Shown here: positions 45,359-52,952 of the stretch, piece after piece | Layout: every line of letters starts with the position of its first letter | Numbering within the stretch: the stretch's first letter is position 1 | NCBI GenBank assembly: GCA_017880775.1 | Contig: JADGRQ010000003.1 | Coordinates: 56,110 to 120,109 of the forward strand | From: Burkholderiales bacterium | Lineage (GTDB): Bacteria > Pseudomonadota > Gammaproteobacteria > Burkholderiales > SG8-39 | DNA length: 64,000 nt | Reading direction: 5' to 3' | Position numbers and translations under genes: made by a program | The notes under the pieces: generated by a model | The model's input: the letters and a program-made list of their open reading frames with translations, nothing else | Database searches by the model: none | What the model was told of the DNA's origin: nothing

Positions 45359-47566
45359 TTGTCGCTCCATCTCGAACACCTTAATCCCGAGCAGCTCGCC
45401 GCCGTTACCCTGCCGGACCAGCACGCACTGATCCTCGCCGGGGCCGGCAGCGGCAAGACGCGTGTACTCACCACGCGCATCGCCTGGCTGCTGAAAAGCG
45501 GCGCGGTGTCGCCGGCCGGAATACTCGCGGTGACGTTCACCAACAAGGCCGCACGGGAGATGTTCGCGCGACTCGCCGCGATGCTGCCCGCGAATCCGCG
45601 CGGCATGTGGATCGGGACCTTCCACGGCCTGTGCAACCGCATGCTGCGCGCTCATCATCGCGAAGCGGGATTGCCGCAGGCGTTCCAGATCCTCGATTCC
45701 GCCGACCAGCTCGCCGCGGTCAAGCGCTTGCTGCGCGCATCGAACGTTGACGAAGACCGCTTTCAGCCGCGCGAGGTGCAGTATTTCATCAACGCGCGCA
45801 AGGAAGAGGGCATGCGCGCGGGCGAGGTCCCCGCAGCGGACGACATGACACGCCGCCAGGCCGAGTTGTACGCCGCCTACGATGCACAATGCCAGCGCGA
45901 GGGCGTGGTCGACTTCGCGGAGTTATTGCTGAGGAGCTACGAGCTGCTGCGCAACAACGAGATCCTGCGCGAGCACTACGCCAGCCGCTTCCGCCATGTC
46001 CTGGTGGATGAGTTCCAGGACACCAACCGCCTGCAGTACCGCTGGATCAAACTGCTCGCGGGCCGGTCTGCGTGGGTGTTCGCAGTCGGCGATGACGACC
46101 AGTCGATCTACGCGTTTCGCGGCGCGCATGTTGGCAACATGGCCGATTTCGAGCGCGACTTCGCCGTCCAGAAGGTGATCCGGCTCGAGCAAAACTACCG
46201 CTCGCACGGCAACATCCTTGATGCAGCCAACGCGCTGATCGCGCACAACCGCAACCGTCTGGGGAAAAACCTCTGGACGGCGATCGGCGAGGGCGAACGC
46301 CTGCGCATCTACGAGGGCGAATCCGACGCCGACGAAGCGCGCTTCCTGGTCGATGAGGCGCAGGCGCTTGCGCGCGAGGGCAGGCGGTTCGCCGATATCG
46401 CGATCCTGTATCGCTCGAACGCCCAGTCACGCGTGATCGAGCACGCGCTGTTCGGTGCCGGCATTTCCTACCGCGTGTACGGGGGATTGCGCTTTTTCGA
46501 GCGCGCCGAGGTCAAGCACGCACTTGCCTACTTGCGGCTGGCTGCCAAACCCGACGAAGACAATGCGTTCCTACGCGTGGTGAACTTTCCGCCGCGCGGC
46601 ATCGGCGCGCGGACCATCGAAAACCTGCAGGACGCGGCCAAAGCGCGCGGCGGGAGCCTGCATGCGGCCATCGATGCGGTGACGGGGAAATCGGGTAGCG
46701 CACTGGCGGGTTTCCGTTCGCTGCTTGCGCTGATGCAAGCCGAGACCAAGGGGCTGCCGCTCGCGGAAATCGTCGAACACGTGGTGGCGCGCTCGGGGCT
46801 GGTGGAGCACTACCGCGCCGAGCGCGACGGCGCCGACCGCGTCGAAAACCTCTCGGAACTGGTGACTGCTGCCGCGGCCTTCGACATCGAGGAGACCCGC
46901 GCCGGCCTCGAAACCGGCCAGGGCGATGCCGAACCCGTTGCGATGGATTCGTTGACCGCATTTCTCACGCACGCGGCGCTCGAGGCAGGCGAACACCAGG
47001 CGGGCGAAGGCCAGGACGCGCTGCAGTTGATGACGGTGCACTCCGCGAAGGGGCTGGAATTCGACGCGGTATTCCTCACCGGCCTCGAGGAAGGATTGTT
47101 TCCGCACGAGCAGAGCGTCATGCAGCGCGACGGGTTGGAGGAAGAGCGGCGCCTCGCCTATGTTGCCATCACGCGCGCGCGGCAGCGGCTGTACCTGTCG
47201 TTCGCGCAGACGCGGATGCTGCATGGTCAGACGCGCTACAACCTGCCGTCACGGTTCCTCGATGAAATTCCGGAAGGCTTGACGAAATGGCTCACGCCGC
47301 GGTTCGCGGAACGCAGGAAGGCCGCGGTCTCGGCCTTCGCGCCGACGCCGAGTGCAACGCATGGGGCGCCCAAGCTGAAAGGATTCGGCCAGGTGCGCGA
47401 GGTAAGCGGTTTCCACATCGGTCAGAGCGTCACCCACCCGAAATTCGGCGCCGGGGTGATCGTCGATGCGGAGGGGCAGGGCAACGACGCGCGCGTGCAG
47501 GTCAATTTCAGCAAGCAGGGGGTAAAGTGGCTTGCAGTGAGCGTCGCGAAGTTGCAAGCTGCCTGA
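45359..47566 (+). CDS. uvrD: DNA helicase II (UvrD/Rep family)
   Basis: Superfamily 1A 3'-5' helicase for excision and mismatch repair. 735 residues. Walker A AGAGSGKTRVLTTRIAWLL near residue 27, motif Ia VTFTNKAAREMFARL, Walker B LVDEFQDTN, QxxR motif LEQNYRSHGNILDAAN, and C-terminal motifs LMTVHSAKGLEFDAVFLTGL and VAITRARQRLYLS. A C-terminal Tudor-like tail (VTHPKFGAGVIVDAEGQGND) is present as in PcrA/UvrD. The start is TTG 45359, immediately before the family motif LEHLNPEQLAAV; no ATG fits. The stop overlaps the next ATG (TGATG). Confidence 0.96.
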   Translation: MSLHLEHLNPEQLAAVTLPDQHALILAGAGSGKTRVLTTRIAWLLKSGAVSPAGILAVTFTNKAAREMFARLAAMLPANPRGMWIGTFHGLCNRMLRAHHREAGLPQAFQILDSADQLAAVKRLLRASNVDEDRFQPREVQYFINARKEEGMRAGEVPAADDMTRRQAELYAAYDAQCQREGVVDFAELLLRSYELLRNNEILREHYASRFRHVLVDEFQDTNRLQYRWIKLLAGRSAWVFAVGDDDQSIYAFRGAHVGNMADFERDFAVQKVIRLEQNYRSHGNILDAANALIAHNRNRLGKNLWTAIGEGERLRIYEGESDADEARFLVDEAQALAREGRRFADIAILYRSNAQSRVIEHALFGAGISYRVYGGLRFFERAEVKHALAYLRLAAKPDEDNAFLRVVNFPPRGIGARTIENLQDAAKARGGSLHAAIDAVTGKSGSALAGFRSLLALMQAETKGLPLAEIVEHVVARSGLVEHYRAERDGADRVENLSELVTAAAAFDIEETRAGLETGQGDAEPVAMDSLTAFLTHAALEAGEHQAGEGQDALQLMTVHSAKGLEFDAVFLTGLEEGLFPHEQSVMQRDGLEEERRLAYVAITRARQRLYLSFAQTRMLHGQTRYNLPSRFLDEIPEGLTKWLTPRFAERRKAAVSAFAPTPSATHGAPKLKGFGQVREVSGFHIGQSVTHPKFGAGVIVDAEGQGNDARVQVNFSKQGVKWLAVSVAKLQAA

Positions 47567-49086
47567 TGCCGAACGTGACCTCCGCAGCGGGCTGCACGAC
47601 CGTCGGCAGCCTGTTTCGCCACCGCGCTGCCGCGAACCGGGATCGGATCGCGCTGGTCGACGGCGAGCGGCAGTTCACGTATCGAGCGCTCGATGAGCGC
47701 ACCGACCGGCTCGGCCGCGTGTTGCTCGGACGCGGTGTCCGCAGGGGCGATCGCGTTGCGTTGCTCGCGCGCAACTGTGCCGAATACGTCGAGGTCGAGG
47801 TCGCGTGCGCCAAGATCGGCGCTATCACGGCGGCGCTCAACTGGCGTCTGGCCGGCCGCGAGCTCGCTCATTGCATCAATCTGGTCGAACCGCGCGTCCT
47901 GATCCATCAGAACGAGTTCGCCGGCGCGCTCGAGCGGCTCGATCTCGTGCCGCACGATCGCGTGGTCCTTGACGAGGGCTACGAGGCGCTTCTCGCGGCC
48001 GCCGCGGGCGGCGCGGCGAACGCGGGGATCGATCCCGAGGACGGTTTGGTCATCCTCTACACCAGCGGCACGACGGGCCTGCCCAAGGGCGCGGTCATCA
48101 GCCACCGCGCGATGATCATGCGCGGTCTATGCTTCGGCGCGGAGTTGTCGGTTCCGACCGGCGACACCTTCATCGCCTGGCCGCCGATGTATCACATGGC
48201 TTCCACCGACCAGGCGCTCTCTACCCTGATGCGCGGGGGGAAGGTCGTCGTGATCGACGGCTTTCAGCCGCAGGCGCTGATCGATGCGATCGAGTGCGAC
48301 CGGACCGGCTGGTTCATCCTGATTCCCGGCATGATCGACGCGATGATCGAGGCCCTGCGTGCGCGCCCGGTTCGGCCCGCTGGCATCGGGTTCTGCGGCG
48401 CGATGGCCGATCTGGTGCCGCGCCGGCAGATCGCGGAAGTGACCGCGTTGCTCGGGGCACCATTTCTCAACTCGTTCGGATCGACCGAAACCGGTCTGCC
48501 GCCGGCGACCGGATCGCTGATCCCGATCGGCGAGGCGCCGACGCGGCTGGCGAAGCGACAAAGCGCGTTCTGCGAGATCCGGCTCGTGGACGCCAACGAT
48601 GAAGGGGTGCCCGAGGGGATGCCGGGCGAGCTCGCGATTCGCGCCGGGACGCTGTTTTCGGGCTACTGGAACGCCCCGGAGGCCAACGCCAGGGATTTCC
48701 GCAACGGCTGGTTCCATATGGGGGACGTGTTCCGCCGCAACCCGGACGGCACGCTCGATTTCGTCGATCGCGTCAAGTACCTGATCAAATCGGGCGGCGA
48801 GAATATCTATCCCGCGGAGATCGAGCAGGTGATCCTCGCCGATCCGCGGGTCGCCGACGCGGTGGTGGTGCGCAAGCCCGATGCGACATGGGGCGAAGTG
48901 CCGGTGGCCTTCGTCGCGCGCCGCGATCCGGGGCTGCGCGCAGAGGACATTCTCGAGCGCTGCCGCGAGAAACTCTCCGGCTACAAGCGCCCGAAGGAAG
49001 TGCGCTTCGTCGAGCTGGCCGAGTTCCCGCGCTCGACCAGCGGGAAGATCCAGCGCCACGAGCTCGAGGCGCGTCTGCTCGGGTAG
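47566..49086 (+). CDS. Class I adenylate-forming acyl-CoA synthetase
   Basis: ATP-dependent acyl-CoA ligase (506 residues). The AMP/phosphate loop ILYTSGTTGLPKGAVISHRA is at about 162-181. LNSFGSTETGLPPATG is the adenine-binding A5 motif. The hinge/C-terminal lid has DRVKYLIKSGGENIYPAEIE, and the catalytic lysine lies in SGKIQRHEL. The substrate is unknown; medium- or long-chain fatty acid or an aromatic acid are options. ATG 47566 overlaps the uvrD stop by one base and gives MPNVTSAAGCTT; an upstream in-frame extension would lie inside uvrD. Confidence 0.92.
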   Translation: MPNVTSAAGCTTVGSLFRHRAAANRDRIALVDGERQFTYRALDERTDRLGRVLLGRGVRRGDRVALLARNCAEYVEVEVACAKIGAITAALNWRLAGRELAHCINLVEPRVLIHQNEFAGALERLDLVPHDRVVLDEGYEALLAAAAGGAANAGIDPEDGLVILYTSGTTGLPKGAVISHRAMIMRGLCFGAELSVPTGDTFIAWPPMYHMASTDQALSTLMRGGKVVVIDGFQPQALIDAIECDRTGWFILIPGMIDAMIEALRARPVRPAGIGFCGAMADLVPRRQIAEVTALLGAPFLNSFGSTETGLPPATGSLIPIGEAPTRLAKRQSAFCEIRLVDANDEGVPEGMPGELAIRAGTLFSGYWNAPEANARDFRNGWFHMGDVFRRNPDGTLDFVDRVKYLIKSGGENIYPAEIEQVILADPRVADAVVVRKPDATWGEVPVAFVARRDPGLRAEDILERCREKLSGYKRPKEVRFVELAEFPRSTSGKIQRHELEARLLG

Positions 49087-49141
49087 CAGGTCGGTTGCGC
49101 GAAGATTGCTGGAATAAACAAGGAAATTGGCCGCATTTGTG

Positions 49142-49158
49142 TGTCAAAAAATTTTACA
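49142..49158. promoter_or_regulatory. AT-rich imperfect palindrome, possible activator site
   Basis: TGTCAAAAAATTTTACA has TGT/ACA ends and A/T arms, 6 of 8 arm positions pairing. It lies in the 364-nt gene-free stretch 49087-49450, about 125 bp upstream of a sigma-54-like -24 element, which is the normal distance for an enhancer-binding protein. The same gap holds a GC hairpin (49162-49180) and the T-run at about 49217-49224; nothing else was recognised in it. Confidence 0.35.
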
Positions 49159-49273
49159 ATCGGCCCCGCACGCGCGGGCCGCATGTCCCTAATCAATTGA
49201 TTGAAAGCATTTATTTTTTTGGGCGTGTTTATTGCTTCGACCCTGTGGAAGAGGGAGAATTGTAACTAGCGTG

Positions 49274-49288
49274 TGGCACAGGGACCGC
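49274..49288 (+). promoter_or_regulatory. Sigma-54-like -24/-12 promoter
   Basis: TGGCACAGGGACCGC matches the sigma-54 consensus at the -24 half (TGGCAC) and has GC at the exact -12 spacing, but carries CC where TT is usual in TTGC. It would start transcription at about 49300, giving a leader of about 150 nt before the secreted-protein gene at 49451. Confidence 0.4.
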
Positions 49289-49450
49289 TTCGCTCCTCAA
49301 GCTGTAGTCAGGTTATCAATTGCAGCAGTCGTACCTCAGACGCCAACGGTTCCCGGTCAGCCGGGTGGGTACCTGTGCGCGCCGTTTCTTGACCGATCGC
49401 TTACACAAAGAGTTGACTGCGCCCGCAGCGTCGCCGCAGGCATTGCACAG

Positions 49451-50440
49451 ATGAGCAACCGACCCACATTTCGCACGCTGCGATGTGCTGTTTCCAGCTT
49501 GTTGCTGGCTAGCGTCGTCGTCGCGTTCGATTCGGTTGCCGAGCCGGTATTGATCGGCGACAGACAAGCGGTGTTCGCCGCGCCCGAGGGCGACGACCGG
49601 CTGCCGGAGATCCTCGCGCGCGCGGAGCGAGACACGCCGCCAATCGATGGGCCGTCGTTCCGTTCGCCGCTTGTGATCGATGAAATCCGTGTCGACGGCA
49701 GCGCGCTCGGGCGCCGGCAGAACTGGAACAATGCGCCGCAGAACAGCCTGGACGTCGCGCAGGGCTTGCCCGGGAATTTCGGCAATACGCCTGGCCAAGG
49801 CGATCTGTTTCGCAACCCGCTGTTGCGCGACACCGACAATGCGGGTGCCAACCCGGCGGTCGCTCCGGCCGCGGGCAGTGAACAAGGGCGCTCGGCGGGC
49901 GCGCGCGAACCGGTCAACGCCGCGCAGGCCATGCTCTGGGAGGCCGTCGACAACGCTCTCAAGCTCATCCGGGACTCCGTTGTCGATGAGACGGACATGG
50001 TAAGTATGTCCATCGTGGGAGTCGATTTCAGTCTGACGCTCAGCGGCGGCCGAGCCACGCTGCTCATGAACGGCTCCGATTTGTGGCCGACGCTTCTGAA
50101 CGCGTCGTTGATGGAAGAATCGCGGCCTGTGACAACGGTGAGCGCCGCGGCCGCGCTGCAAGAGCGGAGCATTCATTCCGGCCCATTGACCGGGGGGGCT
50201 GCATCGTTGCCGGAAACGCCTGCGGAAATTCCGCTGGGCTTGGACTCGAAAGGGGACATAGCGTCTATCATGGAGAAGGTTCGGGAGTTTGTTGCCGACC
50301 CGTTGACGATCATCGCGGGCGTCGGCAGTCTGCTCATCTGGCTTTCGTTCGAGATATCGAACTCGATCCGCGAACAGCGGCGCAGGCGGCGTTTACGGCG
50401 CCGCGCAGCGCGGGGCGCGCGTCGGGGCAGCCCGGCCTGA
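49451..50440 (+). CDS. Secreted protein of unknown function with C-terminal helix and arginine tail
   Basis: Not recognised as a known family. 329 residues: signal peptide (TFRTLRCAVSSLLLASVVVA), then a low-complexity Asn/Gly/Pro/Ala-rich region (GLPGNFGNTPGQGDLFRNPL), and a short predicted globular piece around 165-220 (VSMSIVGVDFSLTLSGGRAT). One membrane helix lies at about 283-302 (PLTIIAGVGSLLIWLSFEI). The strongly basic tail has many arginines in the last 20 residues. The helix-plus-basic tail recalls sorting signals, although no PEP, GlyGly or LPxTG motif is present. ATG 49451 was chosen because it opens into the signal peptide; a TTG 219 nt upstream is in frame but unsupported. Confidence 0.7.
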   Translation: MSNRPTFRTLRCAVSSLLLASVVVAFDSVAEPVLIGDRQAVFAAPEGDDRLPEILARAERDTPPIDGPSFRSPLVIDEIRVDGSALGRRQNWNNAPQNSLDVAQGLPGNFGNTPGQGDLFRNPLLRDTDNAGANPAVAPAAGSEQGRSAGAREPVNAAQAMLWEAVDNALKLIRDSVVDETDMVSMSIVGVDFSLTLSGGRATLLMNGSDLWPTLLNASLMEESRPVTTVSAAAALQERSIHSGPLTGGAASLPETPAEIPLGLDSKGDIASIMEKVREFVADPLTIIAGVGSLLIWLSFEISNSIREQRRRRRLRRRAARGARRGSPA

Positions 50441-50481
50441 AGTAAGCAAACCACAGACAACCCGCACGCTGCCTGCGTTCG

Positions 50482-50708
50482 TCAAAGCAGCGCCACGACC
50501 AGGTATCGCGTCAGCCGTCCATCGCCATGAAACCGAGCGCGGCGAGCCAGCTGACGCGCAGCCATCCCGCCGCCACGCAAAGCGCATCGCCCACCAGCGG
50601 GAGCCAGGCGAAGAACGTGACCGGGCTTCCGTAGCGCCCGATCCAGCGCGGCGCGCTGGCGTCGAGCACAGCTGCGAGTCCGCCCTCAGCAGAGAGCAAA
50701 GCGTCCAA
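50482..50708 (-). pseudogene. Remnant of a YqaA/DedA-like membrane protein
   Basis: On the minus strand the frame reads WIGRYGSPVTFFAWLPLVGD, then ALCVAAGWLRVSWLAALGFM. This matches the second half of YqaA (RYG...LLSWxPxVGDxLCxxAGWxRxSW). The next family segment (GKALRYxxVA) continues only after a -1 frameshift, as GRLTRYLVVALL then TGA at 50482. The first half of the protein is absent because the divergent ilvA gene begins at 50726. Two independent defects indicate a pseudogene rather than a sequencing error alone. Confidence 0.7.
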
Positions 50709-50725
50709 TGTGCTAGGCTTTTCGC

Positions 50726-52240
50726 GTGAAACCCACAGACTATCTCGAAAGAATCCTCACCGCCCGTGTCTACGACGTGGCGTTCGAGTCGCCGCTCGAG
50801 TTCGCGCCCAACCTGTCGGCGCGGATCGGCAACCGCCTGTTGCTCAAGCGCGAGGACATGCAACTGGTGTTCTCGTTCAAGCTGCGCGGCGCGTACAACA
50901 AGATGGCGATGCTGCCCGCGAAAGCACTGCGGCGCGGCGTGATCGCGGCATCCGCCGGCAACCACGCGCAAGGCGTGGCGCTCGCAGCGCAGAAGCTGGG
51001 CTGCCGCGCCGTGATCGTGATGCCGGTGACCACGCCGCGCATCAAGATCGAGGCGGTGGCTGCGCGCGGTGCACGGGTGGTGCTTTATGGCGATTCCTAC
51101 TCGGATGCCGACTTGCATGCGCGCAAGCTCTCGCGCGCGCGGCGCCTGGCGCTGATTCATCCTTACGACGATCCGGACGTGATCGCGGGACAGGGCACCA
51201 TCGGCATGGAAATCCTGCGCCAGCATCCGGGTCCGATCGACGCGGTCTTCGTCGCGGTCGGCGGTGGCGGATTGATCGGCGGCATCGCGGCCTATGTAAA
51301 GCGCCTGCGCCCGGAGGTCCGGGTGATCGGCGTCCAGCCGACGGACTCCGACGCAATGGCGCGCTCGCTCAAGGCCGGTCGGCGCGTCACGCTGGCCCAT
51401 GTTGGCCTGTTTGCAGACGGGGTCGCCGTCAAGCGGGTCGGCGCCGAAACATTTCGTCTCGCGCGCAGATACGTCGACGGGATGATCCTGGTCGACACCG
51501 ACGAGATCTGCGCCGCGATCAAGGACGTGTTCGAGGACACGCGCTCGATTCTCGAGCCGGCCGGGGCGCTGGCGATCGCCGGCGCCAAGGCATGGGTCGA
51601 GCGCACCGGCGCGAAAGGCAAGACGCTGGTCGCGATCGCCTGCGGGGCGAACACGAATTTCGACCGGCTGCGTTTCGTTGCCGAGCGGGCGGAGGTCGGC
51701 GAACATCGCGAGGCGGTCCTCGCGGTCACCATCCCGGAGCGGCGCGGCAGCTTCCGGCGCTTTTGCACCGTGCTGGGCGGGCGCAACATCACCGAGTTCA
51801 ACTACCGCATGGTCGATGCCGAGGCGGCACACATTTTTGTCGGTGTCGGGGTGCGCGGGCGCGAGGAAACGGCGCGCATCGTGCGCACGCTGCGCCGCGC
51901 GCGCTTCGAAACCCTCGACTTGTCGGACGACGACGTCGCCAAGGAACACATGCGCCACATGGTCGGGGGACACTCCGCGCTGGCGCGGAACGAACTGCTT
52001 TACCGATTCGAATTCCCGGAGCGGCCGGGCGCGTTGATGAAGTTCTTGTCGGCGATGAACCCGACCTGGAACATCAGCCTGTTTCACTACCGCAACCACG
52101 GCGCCGACTACGGCAGCATCCTGGTCGGCATCCAGGTGCCGCGCAAGGAGATGGGCCAGTTTCGGCGCTTTCTCGGCAGGCTCGGCTACCCGCACGCCGA
52201 TGAGAGCGGCAATCCCGCCTACCGGCTGTTCCTCGGCTAG
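50726..52240 (+). CDS. ilvA: Threonine ammonia-lyase, biosynthetic (threonine deaminase)
   Basis: PLP enzyme converting threonine to 2-oxobutanoate, the first step of isoleucine synthesis. 504 residues: PLP-binding lysine K52 in FSFKLRGAYNKM, the asparagine loop ASAGNHAQGVALAAQKLG, and the phosphate-binding glycine loop VGGGGLIGGIAAYVK. Two C-terminal ACT-like regulatory domains at about 325-500 (AVLAVTIPERRGSFRRFC and LYRFEFPERPGALMKFL) are the sites of isoleucine/valine control. Start is GTG 50726. The 3' end overlaps the folate cyclo-ligase gene convergently by 4 nt. Confidence 0.97.
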   Translation: MKPTDYLERILTARVYDVAFESPLEFAPNLSARIGNRLLLKREDMQLVFSFKLRGAYNKMAMLPAKALRRGVIAASAGNHAQGVALAAQKLGCRAVIVMPVTTPRIKIEAVAARGARVVLYGDSYSDADLHARKLSRARRLALIHPYDDPDVIAGQGTIGMEILRQHPGPIDAVFVAVGGGGLIGGIAAYVKRLRPEVRVIGVQPTDSDAMARSLKAGRRVTLAHVGLFADGVAVKRVGAETFRLARRYVDGMILVDTDEICAAIKDVFEDTRSILEPAGALAIAGAKAWVERTGAKGKTLVAIACGANTNFDRLRFVAERAEVGEHREAVLAVTIPERRGSFRRFCTVLGGRNITEFNYRMVDAEAAHIFVGVGVRGREETARIVRTLRRARFETLDLSDDDVAKEHMRHMVGGHSALARNELLYRFEFPERPGALMKFLSAMNPTWNISLFHYRNHGADYGSILVGIQVPRKEMGQFRRFLGRLGYPHADESGNPAYRLFLG

Positions 52241-52938
52241 CGATCCGGTTTGCCGAAGTAATCCGATGCGATGAGGTGCGCCTCGCAGGCCGGTGAGCTG
52301 TAACCGGACGCGGGCGCGGTTGCGCCCGACGCGGCGAGAAACTCGAGCTTGCCGTCGCGCCGCTCGTAGACGCCGCGTTCGGTGACCACGTAATCCATCG
52401 GCACGTCGTAGTCCTGCGGATGGATTGTTACAATCCGAGCCGCTTCGTACGCCACGCCGATCGCGACGGGCTTGTTTCCCTGCGCAGCCAGCGCCGCGAG
52501 CGTGCGGTCGAAGAACCCACCGCCATACCCGAGGCGGTAACCCAGCGCATCGAACCCGTTCATTGGCACCAGTGCAATCCCGGGCACCACGATTTCACCG
52601 GCTGCGGGATAGGGAATGCCGAGCGCGCCTTGCGCCAGCAGATCGCCGGGAATCCAGAGCCTGAACGCGAGCGGCGTGCGTGGCGCGACGACCACGGGCA
52701 GCGCGGTGCGCGCCCCGCGCGCGCGAAGCCGGCGCGCCAGATGGCGCGCGTCGTATTCGTTCTGTATTGGCCAGCAGAACGCGACGACGCGCCCGCTGAG
52801 CCCCGGAAACGCGCGCTCGAGGTGGGTGTCGATCGCATTGCGCAACCCCTCGAGTGCGACGGCATCGAGCGCAAGCCGCGCGGCGAGCAGCCGTTTTCTC
52901 TCGGCGCTGCGCCACCGCTTCAAATGCTCGGGGTCCAT
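52237..52938 (-). CDS. 5-formyltetrahydrofolate cyclo-ligase
   Basis: Converts 5-formyl-THF to 5,10-methenyl-THF with ATP (MthfS/YgfA family). 233 residues: basic start KRWRSAERKRLLAARLAL, VVAFCWPIQNEYDARHLARR, and the ATP/metal signature GYRLGYGGGFFDRTLAAL. The C-terminus is about 40 residues longer than the E. coli enzyme and ends in SPACEAHLIASDYFGKP, an extension seen in betaproteobacterial members. It diverges from slt with only 14 nt between the starts, so the promoters must overlap. Confidence 0.93.
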   Translation of the reverse strand: MDPEHLKRWRSAERKRLLAARLALDAVALEGLRNAIDTHLERAFPGLSGRVVAFCWPIQNEYDARHLARRLRARGARTALPVVVAPRTPLAFRLWIPGDLLAQGALGIPYPAAGEIVVPGIALVPMNGFDALGYRLGYGGGFFDRTLAALAAQGNKPVAIGVAYEAARIVTIHPQDYDVPMDYVVTERGVYERRDGKLEFLAASGATAPASGYSSPACEAHLIASDYFGKPDR

Positions 52939-52952
52939 GCTATCCTTAGTTC

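Noticed and set aside
49162..49180. GC-rich hairpin GGCCCCGCACGCGCGGGCC after the acyl-CoA ligase
   Set aside because: Imperfect stem and no following U-run, so not called a terminator; it may be incidental.
50393..52195. 600-codon minus-strand frame
   Set aside because: Antisense to ilvA, which has complete PLP and regulatory motifs; the frame has no recognisable domain.
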